The notes under the pieces: model-generated
Databases searched by the model: none
What the model was told of the DNA's origin: nothing
The model's input: the letters and a program-made list of their open reading frames with translations, nothing else
Assembly: GCA_008933045.1 (NCBI GenBank)
Contig: WBXJ01000036.1
Coordinates: 1 to 16,805, forward strand
DNA length: 16,805 nucleotides
From: Verrucomicrobiota bacterium
GTDB taxonomy: Bacteria; Verrucomicrobiota; Verrucomicrobiia; Limisphaerales; SXQI01
Direction of reading: 5' to 3'
Shown here: positions 1 through 8,100 of the stretch, one piece after another
Position numbering within the stretch: position 1 is the stretch's first letter
Layout: each line of letters begins with the position of its first letter
Position numbers and translations under genes: made by a program

Positions 1-108
1 CAATCCGCATGTTGACTGTCTAATTCTTATTTCTCTTAATCGAGTCACTTCAACCCTGCGTCACCATTCCGGTGCACAAGAAGCGCATGATTCAAGGTTC
101 TTACAACC

Positions 109-136
109 GTTCTATTACTTTCCGGGGTTATGTCAA
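109..136 (-). promoter_or_regulatory. Putative sigma-70-type promoter for a gene truncated at the left edge
   Basis: On the minus strand a perfect -35 hexamer TTGACA (136-131) is followed after 16 bases by TAGAAC (114-109), a 4/6 match to the -10 consensus. Transcription would start near position 102 and leave a leader of about 90 bases before the minus-strand ATG at 10-8. The surrounding sequence is AT-richer than the genes. It lies just downstream of the end of the prohibitin cassette, so it most likely starts a separate unit. Confidence 0.45.
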
Positions 137-198
137 TAGAAATGAGTTTTTGTTGGGAAAGGTTTTTGAACTAATTTGGCGGCAAGCGAACCCTCGGA

Positions 199-220
199 CT
201 CAAACGGAGCTCCGGTTGAG
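199..220 (-). terminator. Inverted repeat after the SPFH cassette, possible terminator
   Basis: A 22-base dyad with one mismatched pair (CTCAA-x-CGGAG and its complement, centre between 209 and 210) begins 9 bases past the stop codon of the small membrane protein. As RNA it could form a stem of 5 plus 3-4 pairs with a tight AGCU loop. No U-tract follows on either strand, so it is not a classical intrinsic terminator. It may instead stabilise the 3' end or act with a factor. Confidence 0.3.
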
Positions 221-229
221 AAAACCCAT

Positions 230-424
230 CTACTTCCGCTCGCGACCGAAGCCCCAAATCAGCCAACAAGCCAATGCCAGAAGGAGTGCCAACCACCAAA
301 AATATCGAAGCTCACGCGCGGCCATTTCGACAAAAACGTAAGCACTTGGGAAGATTGCCACCAACACTGCTACAACCCCCACGAGAATGGAGGCCTGAAT
401 CAGAGAGCGTTGGCGGGGACTCAT
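230..424 (-). CDS. Small two-helix membrane protein of the SPFH cassette
   Basis: The product is a 64-residue protein of unknown function. It has two strongly hydrophobic segments, about residues 8-32 and 41-59 (the second rich in Trp and Leu), separated by a short charged stretch (EMAARELR) and ending in a basic tail (GRERK). I recognise no family. Its ATG overlaps the stop of the upstream prohibitin-like gene in an ATGA arrangement (421-424), which suggests translational coupling and argues that the gene is real despite its size. The N-terminus, MSP then a few polar residues then a hydrophobic helix, resembles the starts of both upstream SPFH proteins. It could be a membrane partner of the SPFH complex or the remnant of a third copy. 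No Shine-Dalgarno motif precedes it, as expected for a coupled gene. Confidence 0.7.
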   Translation of the reverse strand: MSPRQRSLIQASILVGVVAVLVAIFPSAYVFVEMAARELRYFWWLALLLALACWLIWGFGRERK

Positions 425-1242
425 GGGGAGACGATGGAATCGACAGGACCCAATGGAAGCAGAAGCTCAGCTCCGTTTCTATTCGCTGATTCAGGAACGA
501 CCATGGGAGATCGACCGAGCCAGCGATCCACAATTTTCCAGCGCAAGTATGACGGGCTGAGCCGGAGAGCATCGCCCCGGACTCGGATGGCTTCAGCTTC
601 ACCCCGAGCACTGATGACTGCCGTTTCAGCTTCGGTCTTTGTTTGGATCTGAGTAAAGCGTGCTTGACTGGCCTGCTGCTCGGCAACCATCTTGGCTTCG
701 ATGGCACGTTCCAACTCCGCCGAGAGCACGATATCACGAATCACTACATCCTCCACGATCAGTAACGATCCAATTTTTAATTTCGCCGCCGCCATCGTCT
801 TTTGCTTGATCTCTTCACGTTTCTTTACGAGGAGTTCAGCCGTCAGCAAAGCACTGACTTCCTTGATCGCTTCCTGCACGCGTGGCGCGATGAGACTATC
901 GAAAGGATCACCTGAAAATTCGCGGTAAATCTGCACAACTGAACCCTCTGGCACACGATAAATAACGCGCAGTTCCATGATCACCTGCTGAAGATCGGAG
1001 GAGAAGCAATCTGCCCGCACAGATCGAGTGCGTTGACGAATGTTGATGGGAACGATATCCGTCACAAAGGGGGCCTTAAATCCGAAGCCTTCCGGTAAAA
1101 ATTGACCGGAGGTTTTTCCTAATGTCACCTTGATACCACGATTTCCAGGATCGATGATATAGGTCGTGGAGGAAGCGACGAGCACCAGAACGAAAATAAG
1201 TATCCCGACGCCGATGAGTTTATTGAGAGAGAATGGGCTCAT
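421..1242 (-). CDS. Prohibitin/SPFH-domain membrane protein, second copy
   Basis: This is a 273-residue member of the prohibitin branch of the SPFH (stomatin, prohibitin, flotillin, HflK/C) superfamily. These proteins are anchored by one N-terminal helix, form large ring-like oligomers and often scaffold membrane proteases or membrane domains. Visible features are an N-terminal hydrophobic segment (about residues 9-28), the SPFH start YIIDPGNRGIKVTLGK, the PEGFGFKAPF segment, the SSDLQQ and APRVQEAIKEV regions, and an Ala/Glu/Gln-rich coiled coil around residues 165-225 ending in ARGEAEA. The C-terminus is short and variable. It is clearly a paralogue of the gene just upstream (5 bases between them), similar over almost the full length, so the pair arose by tandem duplication or is an ancient heteromeric pair. 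Its stop overlaps the start of the small membrane protein. The family is certain; the cellular role is not. Confidence 0.9.
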   Translation of the reverse strand: MSPFSLNKLIGVGILIFVLVLVASSTTYIIDPGNRGIKVTLGKTSGQFLPEGFGFKAPFVTDIVPINIRQRTRSVRADCFSSDLQQVIMELRVIYRVPEGSVVQIYREFSGDPFDSLIAPRVQEAIKEVSALLTAELLVKKREEIKQKTMAAAKLKIGSLLIVEDVVIRDIVLSAELERAIEAKMVAEQQASQARFTQIQTKTEAETAVISARGEAEAIRVRGDALRLSPSYLRWKIVDRWLGRSPMVVPESANRNGAELLLPLGPVDSIVSP

Positions 1243-1247
1243 AATTT

Positions 1248-2114
1248 TCAGCGAGAGTTGGAGCGAGGTGCGACGGGCAATTTGATCTGGGAAGTTGGAG
1301 TGTTAGTTTTGACGTCTCTGTACCGTGCGATATCCTGCGTCGTGAGCATGACCTGATCTCCTCCGCCAATGATCATAGGCGTTATCCCATCCCATTTGTC
1401 CACAACCTGCAAATCCACGAAAGCGGGGTTCTTCCGCAAAGCCTCGCCTCGAATGATAATCGACTCAGCCTCACCTTTGGCCTTGATCACTGTCGTGTCG
1501 GCCTCGATTTGCACACGTTGCTGTAAATACTTGGACTTCTCCGCTTCTTGCTCCTGAACCATTTTGGCTTCGATTGCATGCTCAAGCTCCTTGGTCAGCG
1601 CGATATTCTGGATAACGATATCCTCAATTACCAAGAGGGTTCCGACCTTGCGGCGGGCGATTTCTAAGGCCCGCGTCTTGATCTGCTCGCGGTTCTTCAC
1701 GATCTGCTCGGCACTCGAATTCGCTGCTACTTCCTTCAGAGCCTCGTGCACGCGAGGTGCCACCAGACTCTCGAAAGTATTACCGAAATAATCTTGAAAC
1801 AGCTTCACGACGGACGATTCTGGAATCCGAAATAACACACGCAGATCAATTTTAATCTGCTGGAGATCGGATGAATAACATTCCGCATGATCTTCCGAGG
1901 TTTGTTGGCGGACAGAGGTCGGATGGATCGCGGTGATAAACGGCACCTTTAGACCAAAGCCTTCGGGTTTGAAAGCGGGTGAAACTCGGCCCATGGTCAC
2001 CTCCACCCCACGTTCGCCGGGGGGCACCACATAGGTGCCTGAGGAGGCCATAATAGCCACGCAAAAAATTAAGATGGCGACACCAATCAGTCGAGCAGAC
2101 GCTTGAGGACTCAT
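1248..2114 (-). CDS. Prohibitin/SPFH-domain membrane protein, first copy
   Basis: This is a 288-residue prohibitin-type SPFH protein and the first gene of the cassette. A hydrophobic N-terminal helix (about residues 9-27) is followed by the SPFH domain with YVVPPGERGVEVTMGR, PEGFGLKVPF, SSDLQQIKIDLRV and APRVHEALKEV. A charged coiled coil (about 165-235) ends in AKGEAES, and a C-terminal segment contains GGGDQVMLTTQ and a polar tail richer in Ser, Thr and Asn than the second copy. Bacterial prohibitin homologues commonly sit in the inner membrane with the SPFH domain outside the cytoplasm and can regulate FtsH-like proteases; no protease gene is in this window. The ATG at 2114 is chosen because the hydrophobic helix follows directly and a possible promoter lies 24-54 bases upstream. 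There is no good ribosome-binding motif. Confidence 0.9.
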   Translation of the reverse strand: MSPQASARLIGVAILIFCVAIMASSGTYVVPPGERGVEVTMGRVSPAFKPEGFGLKVPFITAIHPTSVRQQTSEDHAECYSSDLQQIKIDLRVLFRIPESSVVKLFQDYFGNTFESLVAPRVHEALKEVAANSSAEQIVKNREQIKTRALEIARRKVGTLLVIEDIVIQNIALTKELEHAIEAKMVQEQEAEKSKYLQQRVQIEADTTVIKAKGEAESIIIRGEALRKNPAFVDLQVVDKWDGITPMIIGGGDQVMLTTQDIARYRDVKTNTPTSQIKLPVAPRSNSR

Positions 2115-2137
2115 GATACGTTAAAAGACATTCTTAC

Positions 2138-2168
2138 CCTATACCAAGCCTCGCAGGAAGACAAGCAA
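2138..2168 (-). promoter_or_regulatory. Possible extended -10 promoter for the SPFH cassette
   Basis: In the 139-base gap before the first prohibitin gene, the minus strand carries TGG-TATAGG (-10 at 2143-2138 with a TG extension). TTGCTT (2168-2163, 19-base spacing) or TTGTCT (2164-2159, 15-base spacing) lies upstream as a weak -35. Spacing is not ideal. The gap itself supports a separate promoter here rather than read-through only. Confidence 0.3.
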
Positions 2169-2253
2169 CCACATTCAAGGGAACGAAAAGTTGCGCTCTC
2201 GTATGATTGCTGTTTGTGGTATTCGGAACAGAGAACTCAACGGGTCTGTGAGG

Positions 2254-3108
2254 CTATTTCGGTGCTGAAAGTTTCTGGAATCTGACTCGGGCCACGTCGC
2301 CCATGTAGTGATCCTGAGCATAGTCGGTGGTGGACTTTTTAAGATAATCCAACGCTCGAGGTTTCTCCCCTGTAGCTTCGTAATAGAGCCCGAGATAAAG
2401 GTAAGCATAAAACAATCGATCCTTCCGAACTTCGTCGGTGGTTCCCGTTTTCTGCGATGCATCGATGACTTCTTGGGCAGTGCCTTTACCTCCGAAGAGA
2501 TTGTGGACTTGAGCCATCGGTACTCGACCGTCGCCTTGGATCGGAATTAACGCACGGCGGGCGGATTCAACTCCATCAGCCCGTGCGACGCAGAGGAAAT
2601 GCCAAACGGCATTTTCCACATCATTCGGATTCACATTTTGATGCGACTCAAATTGTTCACGCCCCTCCTTGAACCTTCCTGCATCATAAAGTGCGATACC
2701 GCGCTGCCAATGCTGCGGTTTCATCTGGGGCTGGAGTTCCAGGACCTTATCAAAGTCTGCCAGTGCCTCCTCGACTCGTCCGAGTTTGTAGCGTTCCTCT
2801 CCACGCCATTCCCACCCGAGGACGGACTTGGGATCGAGTGTCACAACTTTGTCAAAATTCTTGATCGCCTCCGCATGCTCACTCTTCAATTGATGCAAGA
2901 GTCCTCGCTGCAACCATGCCGCTGGGTTGGTCGGATCAGCCTCAGTTGCCTTGGTCATTAATTCCTGAGCCGAGCCAACTAACCCTTTACGTTGGACTTC
3001 CATCGCTTGAATCAGGAGTTCCTGAGATCGCTCTCGGGCGGTCGCTGCCGAAACAGTGGTGATTCCCAAGCAAAGGGTTAGGAAAATTATTTTCATCAAA
3101 TCGTTCAT
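2254..3108 (-). CDS. Secreted tetratricopeptide repeat protein
   Basis: The product is 284 residues. It has a cleavable-type signal sequence (hydrophobic residues 5-19, cleavage plausible after VSA or ATA at 21-24) and at least three consecutive TPR units between about residues 27 and 165. Clear TPR signatures are AAWLQRGLLHQLKSEHAEAIKNF and ALADFDKVLELQP. A further helix pair near the C-terminus (YLYLGLYYEATGEKPRALDYLKK) looks like another repeat. The overall plan recalls NlpI-like periplasmic TPR proteins, which act as protein-protein scaffolds; that comparison is inference. Its ATG overlaps the stop of the DUF1501 gene in an ATGA arrangement (3105-3108), so the two are probably translated in tandem and the TPR protein is likely exported to the same compartment. 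It is the last gene of the unit. Confidence 0.85.
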   Translation of the reverse strand: MNDLMKIIFLTLCLGITTVSAATARERSQELLIQAMEVQRKGLVGSAQELMTKATEADPTNPAAWLQRGLLHQLKSEHAEAIKNFDKVVTLDPKSVLGWEWRGEERYKLGRVEEALADFDKVLELQPQMKPQHWQRGIALYDAGRFKEGREQFESHQNVNPNDVENAVWHFLCVARADGVESARRALIPIQGDGRVPMAQVHNLFGGKGTAQEVIDASQKTGTTDEVRKDRLFYAYLYLGLYYEATGEKPRALDYLKKSTTDYAQDHYMGDVARVRFQKLSAPK

Positions 3109-4514
3109 GCGAGTAACCCCTTAATAACATTACCGCTGACATCCGTCAGGCGAAAATCTCGACCTGCGTAACGGTAGGTAAATTTTTCGTGGTCGAAACC
3201 AAGCAAATGCAGGATTGTCGCGTGGAGATCATGCACATGGACCACATCTTGGACGGCACGAAATCCGAACTCATCTGTCGCCCCGTAAGCCAACCCGCCC
3301 TTGACTCCTCCACCCGCCATCCACATTGAGAATCCGAAAGGATTATGATCCCGTCCCTTGGTTGGCTTTCCCGCTGAGGATAATTCCACCACCGGGGTTC
3401 GTCCAAATTCTCCGCCAAAGATGATCAACGTATCCTCGAACATCCCGCGTTGTTTTAAATCCTCCATCAACGCGGCGATCGGTTGATCAATTTCCTTCGC
3501 GAGCTTGGCATGCTCAGTAATGTCGGAGTGATGATCCCAGGGCTGACTGGCCCCGTGCCACAACTGCACAAATCGCACCCCGCGTTCCAGAAGCCGCCTT
3601 GCAATCAGTGTTTGCCTCGCGTGTACTCCTGAACCGTAGCGCTCGCGGATAGGTGCCGGTTCCTTACTGAGGTCGAAGGCGTCTGCCGCCTCCATCTGCA
3701 TCCGATAAGCTAGTTCAAACGATTGAATTCGTGCCTCCAAACGTGGATCCCCTGCCCTCGATTTTTGATGCTGTTCGTTGAGCGCGTGGACCAAATCGAG
3801 TTGCACACGTTGGGCTTTGAGAGAGGTGCGGTTATTTCGAATGTTTTCGATGAGTTTCTCCAACTGCGTGTGTTGGCTGTCAATAAAAGTTCCTTGATAG
3901 ACGCCGGGTAAAAAACCTGATTGCCAATTCTCCGCCTCCTTGATCGGGTATCCTCCCGGACACATCGCGATGAACCCAGGCAAATTCTGGTTTTCCGTCC
4001 CAAGCCCATAGGTGACCCAGGAACCGACGCTCGGACGACTCATCACGGCATCCCCGCAGTTCATCAGCATCAGGCTAGGCTCATGGTTCGGAACGTTCGC
4101 TTGCATCGACCGAATTACCGCCAGATCATCTGCGTGCGCGGCGATTTTTGGGAATAATTCGCTGATCTCAAGGCCGCTTTGTCCGTACTTCTGAAATTTA
4201 AATGGGGAGGCAAAAGCAGCACCCGTTTTTCGCTCCGTACGGATGTATTCCATCGGCAACGGTTTGCCGTCGTAACGCGTCAGGGCTGGTTTAGGATCGA
4301 ACGTATCGACATGCGATGGACCGCCATTCAGAAAGAAGTGAATGACGCGTTTCGCCTTAGCAGGGAACGGTGACTTGCGTGAAGCCAGTGGATGAAGGTC
4401 GTCGGCTTGAGCAAAGTTTGACATCACTCCCGCCAGCCCGACTGCCCCCATTCCCATTCCACAACGTTGCAAGAATTCACGCCGAGTCGAGGGTAGAAAT
4501 GGTAGCGGTTTCAT
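3105..4514 (-). CDS. DUF1501 protein with Tat signal
   Basis: This is a 469-residue DUF1501 protein, a family of unknown activity with an alkaline phosphatase/sulfatase-like fold that is greatly expanded in planctomycetes and verrucomicrobia. The N-terminus carries a twin-arginine motif, TRREFLQ (residues 10-16), followed by a Gly/Ala-rich hydrophobic stretch and a likely cleavage after AQA (35-37), so export in the folded state is expected. Family motifs present are FLNGGPSHVDTFDPKP (61-76), FGGEFGRTP (366-374), KGRDHNP (386-392) and the closing YRYAGRDFRLTDVSG. Length and motifs are complete. Its usual partner is a DUF1549/DUF1553 protein; here that partner lies upstream, but rex sits between them. 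The ATG lies 4 bases after the rex stop and the stop overlaps the TPR gene start, so it is firmly inside the operon. Confidence 0.93.
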   Translation of the reverse strand: MKPLPFLPSTRREFLQRCGMGMGAVGLAGVMSNFAQADDLHPLASRKSPFPAKAKRVIHFFLNGGPSHVDTFDPKPALTRYDGKPLPMEYIRTERKTGAAFASPFKFQKYGQSGLEISELFPKIAAHADDLAVIRSMQANVPNHEPSLMLMNCGDAVMSRPSVGSWVTYGLGTENQNLPGFIAMCPGGYPIKEAENWQSGFLPGVYQGTFIDSQHTQLEKLIENIRNNRTSLKAQRVQLDLVHALNEQHQKSRAGDPRLEARIQSFELAYRMQMEAADAFDLSKEPAPIRERYGSGVHARQTLIARRLLERGVRFVQLWHGASQPWDHHSDITEHAKLAKEIDQPIAALMEDLKQRGMFEDTLIIFGGEFGRTPVVELSSAGKPTKGRDHNPFGFSMWMAGGGVKGGLAYGATDEFGFRAVQDVVHVHDLHATILHLLGFDHEKFTYRYAGRDFRLTDVSGNVIKGLLA

Positions 4515-4518
4515 CGCA

Positions 4519-5148
4519 CTATTGTTGAATGAAGTAGCTTAAGTTCTCCAACTCCATCGCAAGGTTGACATTGTTCACCATGACCTCCTCAGGCACGTGT
4601 AACATAATCGGAGCAAAATTCAAAATACCTACGATCCCATGTCCAATCAATTGATTGGCAACTTCTTGAGCTTCGGGAGCGGGCACAGTCAAAATTGCCA
4701 TCTTTACCCCCTGATCGGCAATCATTTGTGCCAAGTCTTCCATTGGAAAGATAGGGATGCGGCACTTGGTTCGTTTGCGTTGCGAATCTGAGTCAAACGC
4801 CGCGATGATCTCAAACCCTTCCTGTTCGAAGCCGTGGTAAGAAAGTAAGGCGAGCCCCAAATTCCCGACCCCCACTAGGATGACCGGCTGCAAGCTAGTC
4901 GTCCCTAGAAGATCCCCCATCATCACACTCAACTGTTCGACATCGTAACCCAGCCCGCGCGTCCCAAACTGTCCGAAATACGTCAGATCTTTCCGCAACT
5001 GAGTCGATTTCACCTGAGCCGCTTTCGCCAATGCTTCGCTGGAAACTGTGCGGATTTTATTAACCTTCAGCCGTTGCAAGCAACGCAAGTAGACAGACAA
5101 TCGGTAGATGGTTTTGCGGGGAATGTCGGATTTGAGGTTTTTTTTCAT
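4519..5148 (-). CDS. rex: Redox-sensing transcriptional repressor Rex
   Basis: Rex represses fermentation, respiration and NAD-linked genes and releases DNA when NADH binds. From the ATG at 5148 the protein has 209 residues, the usual family length. The N-terminal winged helix (about 9-70) contains IPRKTIYRL, the VSSEALAKA and STQLRKDLTYFGQFG recognition region and TRGLGYDV. The Rossmann domain has GVGNLG (93-98), the AFDSDS strand end (117-122) and the swapped C-terminal helix LAMELENLSYFI. All of this is standard. A longer start at a TTG (5172) exists, but it would begin inside a short GGAGC-AA-GCTCC hairpin and adds residues not typical of Rex; the ATG with a weak GGTGG upstream is preferred. 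The gene sits 43 bases after the DUF1553-type gene and 4 bases before the DUF1501 gene, an unexpected place for a regulator. I found no clear Rex operator in the window. Confidence 0.93.
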   Translation of the reverse strand: MKKNLKSDIPRKTIYRLSVYLRCLQRLKVNKIRTVSSEALAKAAQVKSTQLRKDLTYFGQFGTRGLGYDVEQLSVMMGDLLGTTSLQPVILVGVGNLGLALLSYHGFEQEGFEIIAAFDSDSQRKRTKCRIPIFPMEDLAQMIADQGVKMAILTVPAPEAQEVANQLIGHGIVGILNFAPIMLHVPEEVMVNNVNLAMELENLSYFIQQ

Positions 5149-5191
5149 AGGCAGACCACCCGCACGGAGCAAGCTCCCCGAATGTATTTAA

Positions 5192-8100
5192 TTAATCAAT
5201 AAAGACCAACTCGTTCGACATCAGTAATGTTTGGGCATACTTCTCCCAAGCATTGAGTGGTTTGTGGGATTCCTTGGGGCCACTGAAATCTTCGCGGTTG
5301 TTCCATTCAGTGGTTGCAGACAAGTCCTTAGGATCCACTTGAGTGCTGATGACCGGGTTCCAAGTGAACGCATCTGAATTATTATCGGCACCACAAAGCA
5401 CTACAAAATCAAGCGTCTCACCAGATTTTACTAGGACTTGCTCCATCTTCATCTCACGCTTGTCGTGTTTGACTACTTCCCTTTTGATGATCTTCTCGCC
5501 CCGCAATAGAACCAGTCCCGTCACCCCGTCGCCCGCTTCAGAATCGTGTTTGAGAGAGGAGCGAATGTTCACCAAGCAATCACGCGGTGCAATCCAACGG
5601 CGGATGGTGACATGAGAAAGATCATTCCCCGCATGCCCGCCGTCCTTGTTAAGTAAGACATAGCCAAGAGTTTTATCAGGCACCTTGGATCCTCCTTGCC
5701 AAGATTCACCCGTGAAATGCGGCAGGTGAGTGAAGGATGTGACGCGATTGAGATTCGTATCAAAGGTTCCATAGCCATATTGCCATGCAAAAAGTGACTG
5801 TTCTTTAGGAGGGATTTTGCCTTGAGTGTTGATGTATTTCAGAGCTAAACTGATCTCATCATTCTCAGGCTCTCGTTGAAAAGCAACGCGGTAAAGTGCT
5901 TTGACTTTCTCCTTCGGTCGTTCGACACCGGCAACATCCGGGCGGGCCAACAAATCACGAGCCTTAGCCACAACGAATGGGCTGTTGATCATGAACAACG
6001 CTTGCTGGGGCACTGTCGTCTGAAAGCGTTGGGGGCTGGTGGTATCGGGGCTGGCAAAGTCGAAGGTGCGCAGCAAACCGGGCAGGTTTTGACGATCGAT
6101 AAAACCGTAAATTGTGCGGCGATCCACATCTGTTTTGTTGATCAGTTCGACGGGTTGACCCCCAGATTTCAAGTCGAGCTTGCCCGTAACCGCAATCAGG
6201 CTATCGCGAAGAGCTTCAAATTCAAGCCGGCGACGGCCCATGTGCCAGAACAAATTATTATTTGGATCAATCTGAGAATAAGCGGCGTTGTCGTCGCTGG
6301 ACTGCTGGTAGGTGTTTGAAAGGAGTATCAGCTTGTGGAGTTTTTTCAGTGACCATCCTTCCTCTATAAAGCGAGCCGCTAGATAGTCCAACAGTTCGGG
6401 ATGAGATGGAGGGTCTGAGCGGAGACCGAAATCGCTCGGAGTGCGGACAAAAGTGCTTCCAAAATGAGCCAACCAAATGCGGTTCACAAAAACACGCGCG
6501 GTTAATGGGTTTTGAGGGTGAACGATGGACTCCGCCATTTCCAACCGTCCGCTACCCTTAGTGAAGGGTTTGCGGTCGGGACCTACGATGACCTCCAGCA
6601 TCTGGCGAGGCACCTCAGGGCCAAGGTTGTGTGGGCTGCCGCGCACGAAAACATGAGGGTTATCTGGGTTTTTATTGTCAGCCATCGCCATGGCGCGGGG
6701 AGGCGAACCTGGATGCGTTGCATCGATTTCCTCGACCTTGCGCCGCAAAGCGCGTTTCTTTTGAATGTCGGGCGTGGGAAATAGTTGTTGAATTTCACCC
6801 GCTGAAATCGCGAATGGTGAAGTGTCGGCGTAGAGAAACTGCCGCACAACCTCTCGGGGAGCTTCGTCAAATTTATCCTTCGTCGGCCGGGCTTCTTTGT
6901 ATGTCTCAACCCAAGCTTTATTGAGCGTTTTGAAAAGGTCGTTGTAACGCGTAGCGAAATCCTTGAGTGCACCGAGCGTATTTGTCCCGACTCGTAAGCT
7001 TGCGGCCACCACGGGATTGACTTCCTTTTTGCCTAAGGCTTGGTCGAGTGTTGCTTGAGCTTTGCTGGCAAAATCGGTTTCCGACAAAGCAGAAAGTGCC
7101 TGCCACGGACCAAAAATTGGATGATCCGCAACGCTCAGTTTGGGCAACGCATCAACCCAACGTCGGACAAGCATGGGGCCAAGTTTGCGTTCCTTCGCGA
7201 GTTCCTCGGTCTTACCCTTGTCAGCGAGCCGAGTCGAATCAACTGCTGCGAGAAGGTAATCACCCGTGCGCTCTCGATGCTGGCTCAACGACTCAAGTTC
7301 CTTGGTGCGAACATGATCATCGAAGGCTTTCTCGGCGGCCGCGTTGGCTTTGACGTATTCGGGGTATTCCAAAGGCAACGAAGCCGTGCCCAAGAGTGGC
7401 TTTTCACTGGGTTCGTGGCTGCTCGAAAAAACACCGTAGAGCGAATAATAATCCTTGATGGAAATAGGATCATATTTGTGGTCGTGACATCGGGCGCAAA
7501 CGGCGGTGATCCCCATCAAGCCACGTGTCGTGACATCGATACGGTCGTCGATAATGTCCGGTTGGTTATTCAAAAATCGGCGACCCAACGTGAGAAAACC
7601 TAGGGCTGCGAGCGGACGCTTGTCGTCGCCCAGCGGGAGAAGATCCGCAGCGAGTTGTTCGATGAAAAAACGATCGATCGGTAGGTCGTTATTGAAGGAA
7701 CGAACAACATAATCGCGGTAGGTATAAGCATAGGGGTAACGGCGCTCCTCCTCAAAAACATAACCTTTTGTATCCGCATAGCGTGCGATATCGAGCCAGT
7801 GCCTAGCCCATCGTTCGCCATACTGGGGCGAGGCCAGAAGTCGGTCAATGACGTGAGAGTAAGCGTCGCTAGAAGAGTCGGTGAGAAACCGATCCATCTC
7901 GGCGGGCGTTGGGGGAAGCCCCGTCAGGTCAAGACTGATGCGGCGCAGCAACGTGCGTTGATCGGCTTTCGGTGAGGGCTTCAAGCGATTCTGGTCGAGC
8001 TTCGCAAGAATGAATGCGTCAATCGGATTCGCTACCCATTGAGAGTTCGCGGGCTTGGGCACCACCGGACCCCTGAGCGGTTGGAATGCCCAATGTTTTT

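Larger units (their letters stand above)
1..229. other. Left-edge region without a complete gene
   Basis: No convincing complete coding sequence is visible here. On the minus strand the stretch reads as the end of one transcription unit (stop of the small membrane protein at 230, inverted repeat at 199-220) followed by the promoter and leader of the next unit (promoter 109-136). A minus-strand ATG at 10-8 could start a gene cut by the window edge, with only three codons visible (M-R-I). Between promoter and that ATG lies a short minus-strand reading frame, 88-50, of 12 codons plus stop (MRFLCTGMVTQG), which may be a leader ORF or chance. A plus-strand reading frame from a GTG at 72 gives a basic, low-complexity product with no recognisable domain and is not called. 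Confidence 0.4.

Noticed and set aside
72..341. Plus-strand open frame from a GTG, 89 codons
   Set aside because: The translation is basic and without any domain, and it overlaps the small membrane protein gene and the minus-strand promoter. It is most likely non-coding.
5166..5177. Short hairpin GGAGC-AA-GCTCC between the DUF1553-type gene and rex
   Set aside because: Four to five pairs with a minimal loop and no U-tract; too weak to call a terminator or attenuator. A search of the window by eye for a Rex-type operator (TTGTGA-N-TCACAA) also gave nothing.
5876..6319. Plus-strand open frame of 147 codons antisense to the DUF1553 domain
   Set aside because: No recognisable domain, and the opposite strand encodes conserved DUF1553 motifs.
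7040..7603. Long plus-strand open frame of 187 codons inside the DUF1549/DUF1553 gene
   Set aside because: It is antisense to conserved DUF1549 sequence including the second CxxCH motif, and its product resembles no family; the open frame is a by-product of codon use on the other strand.
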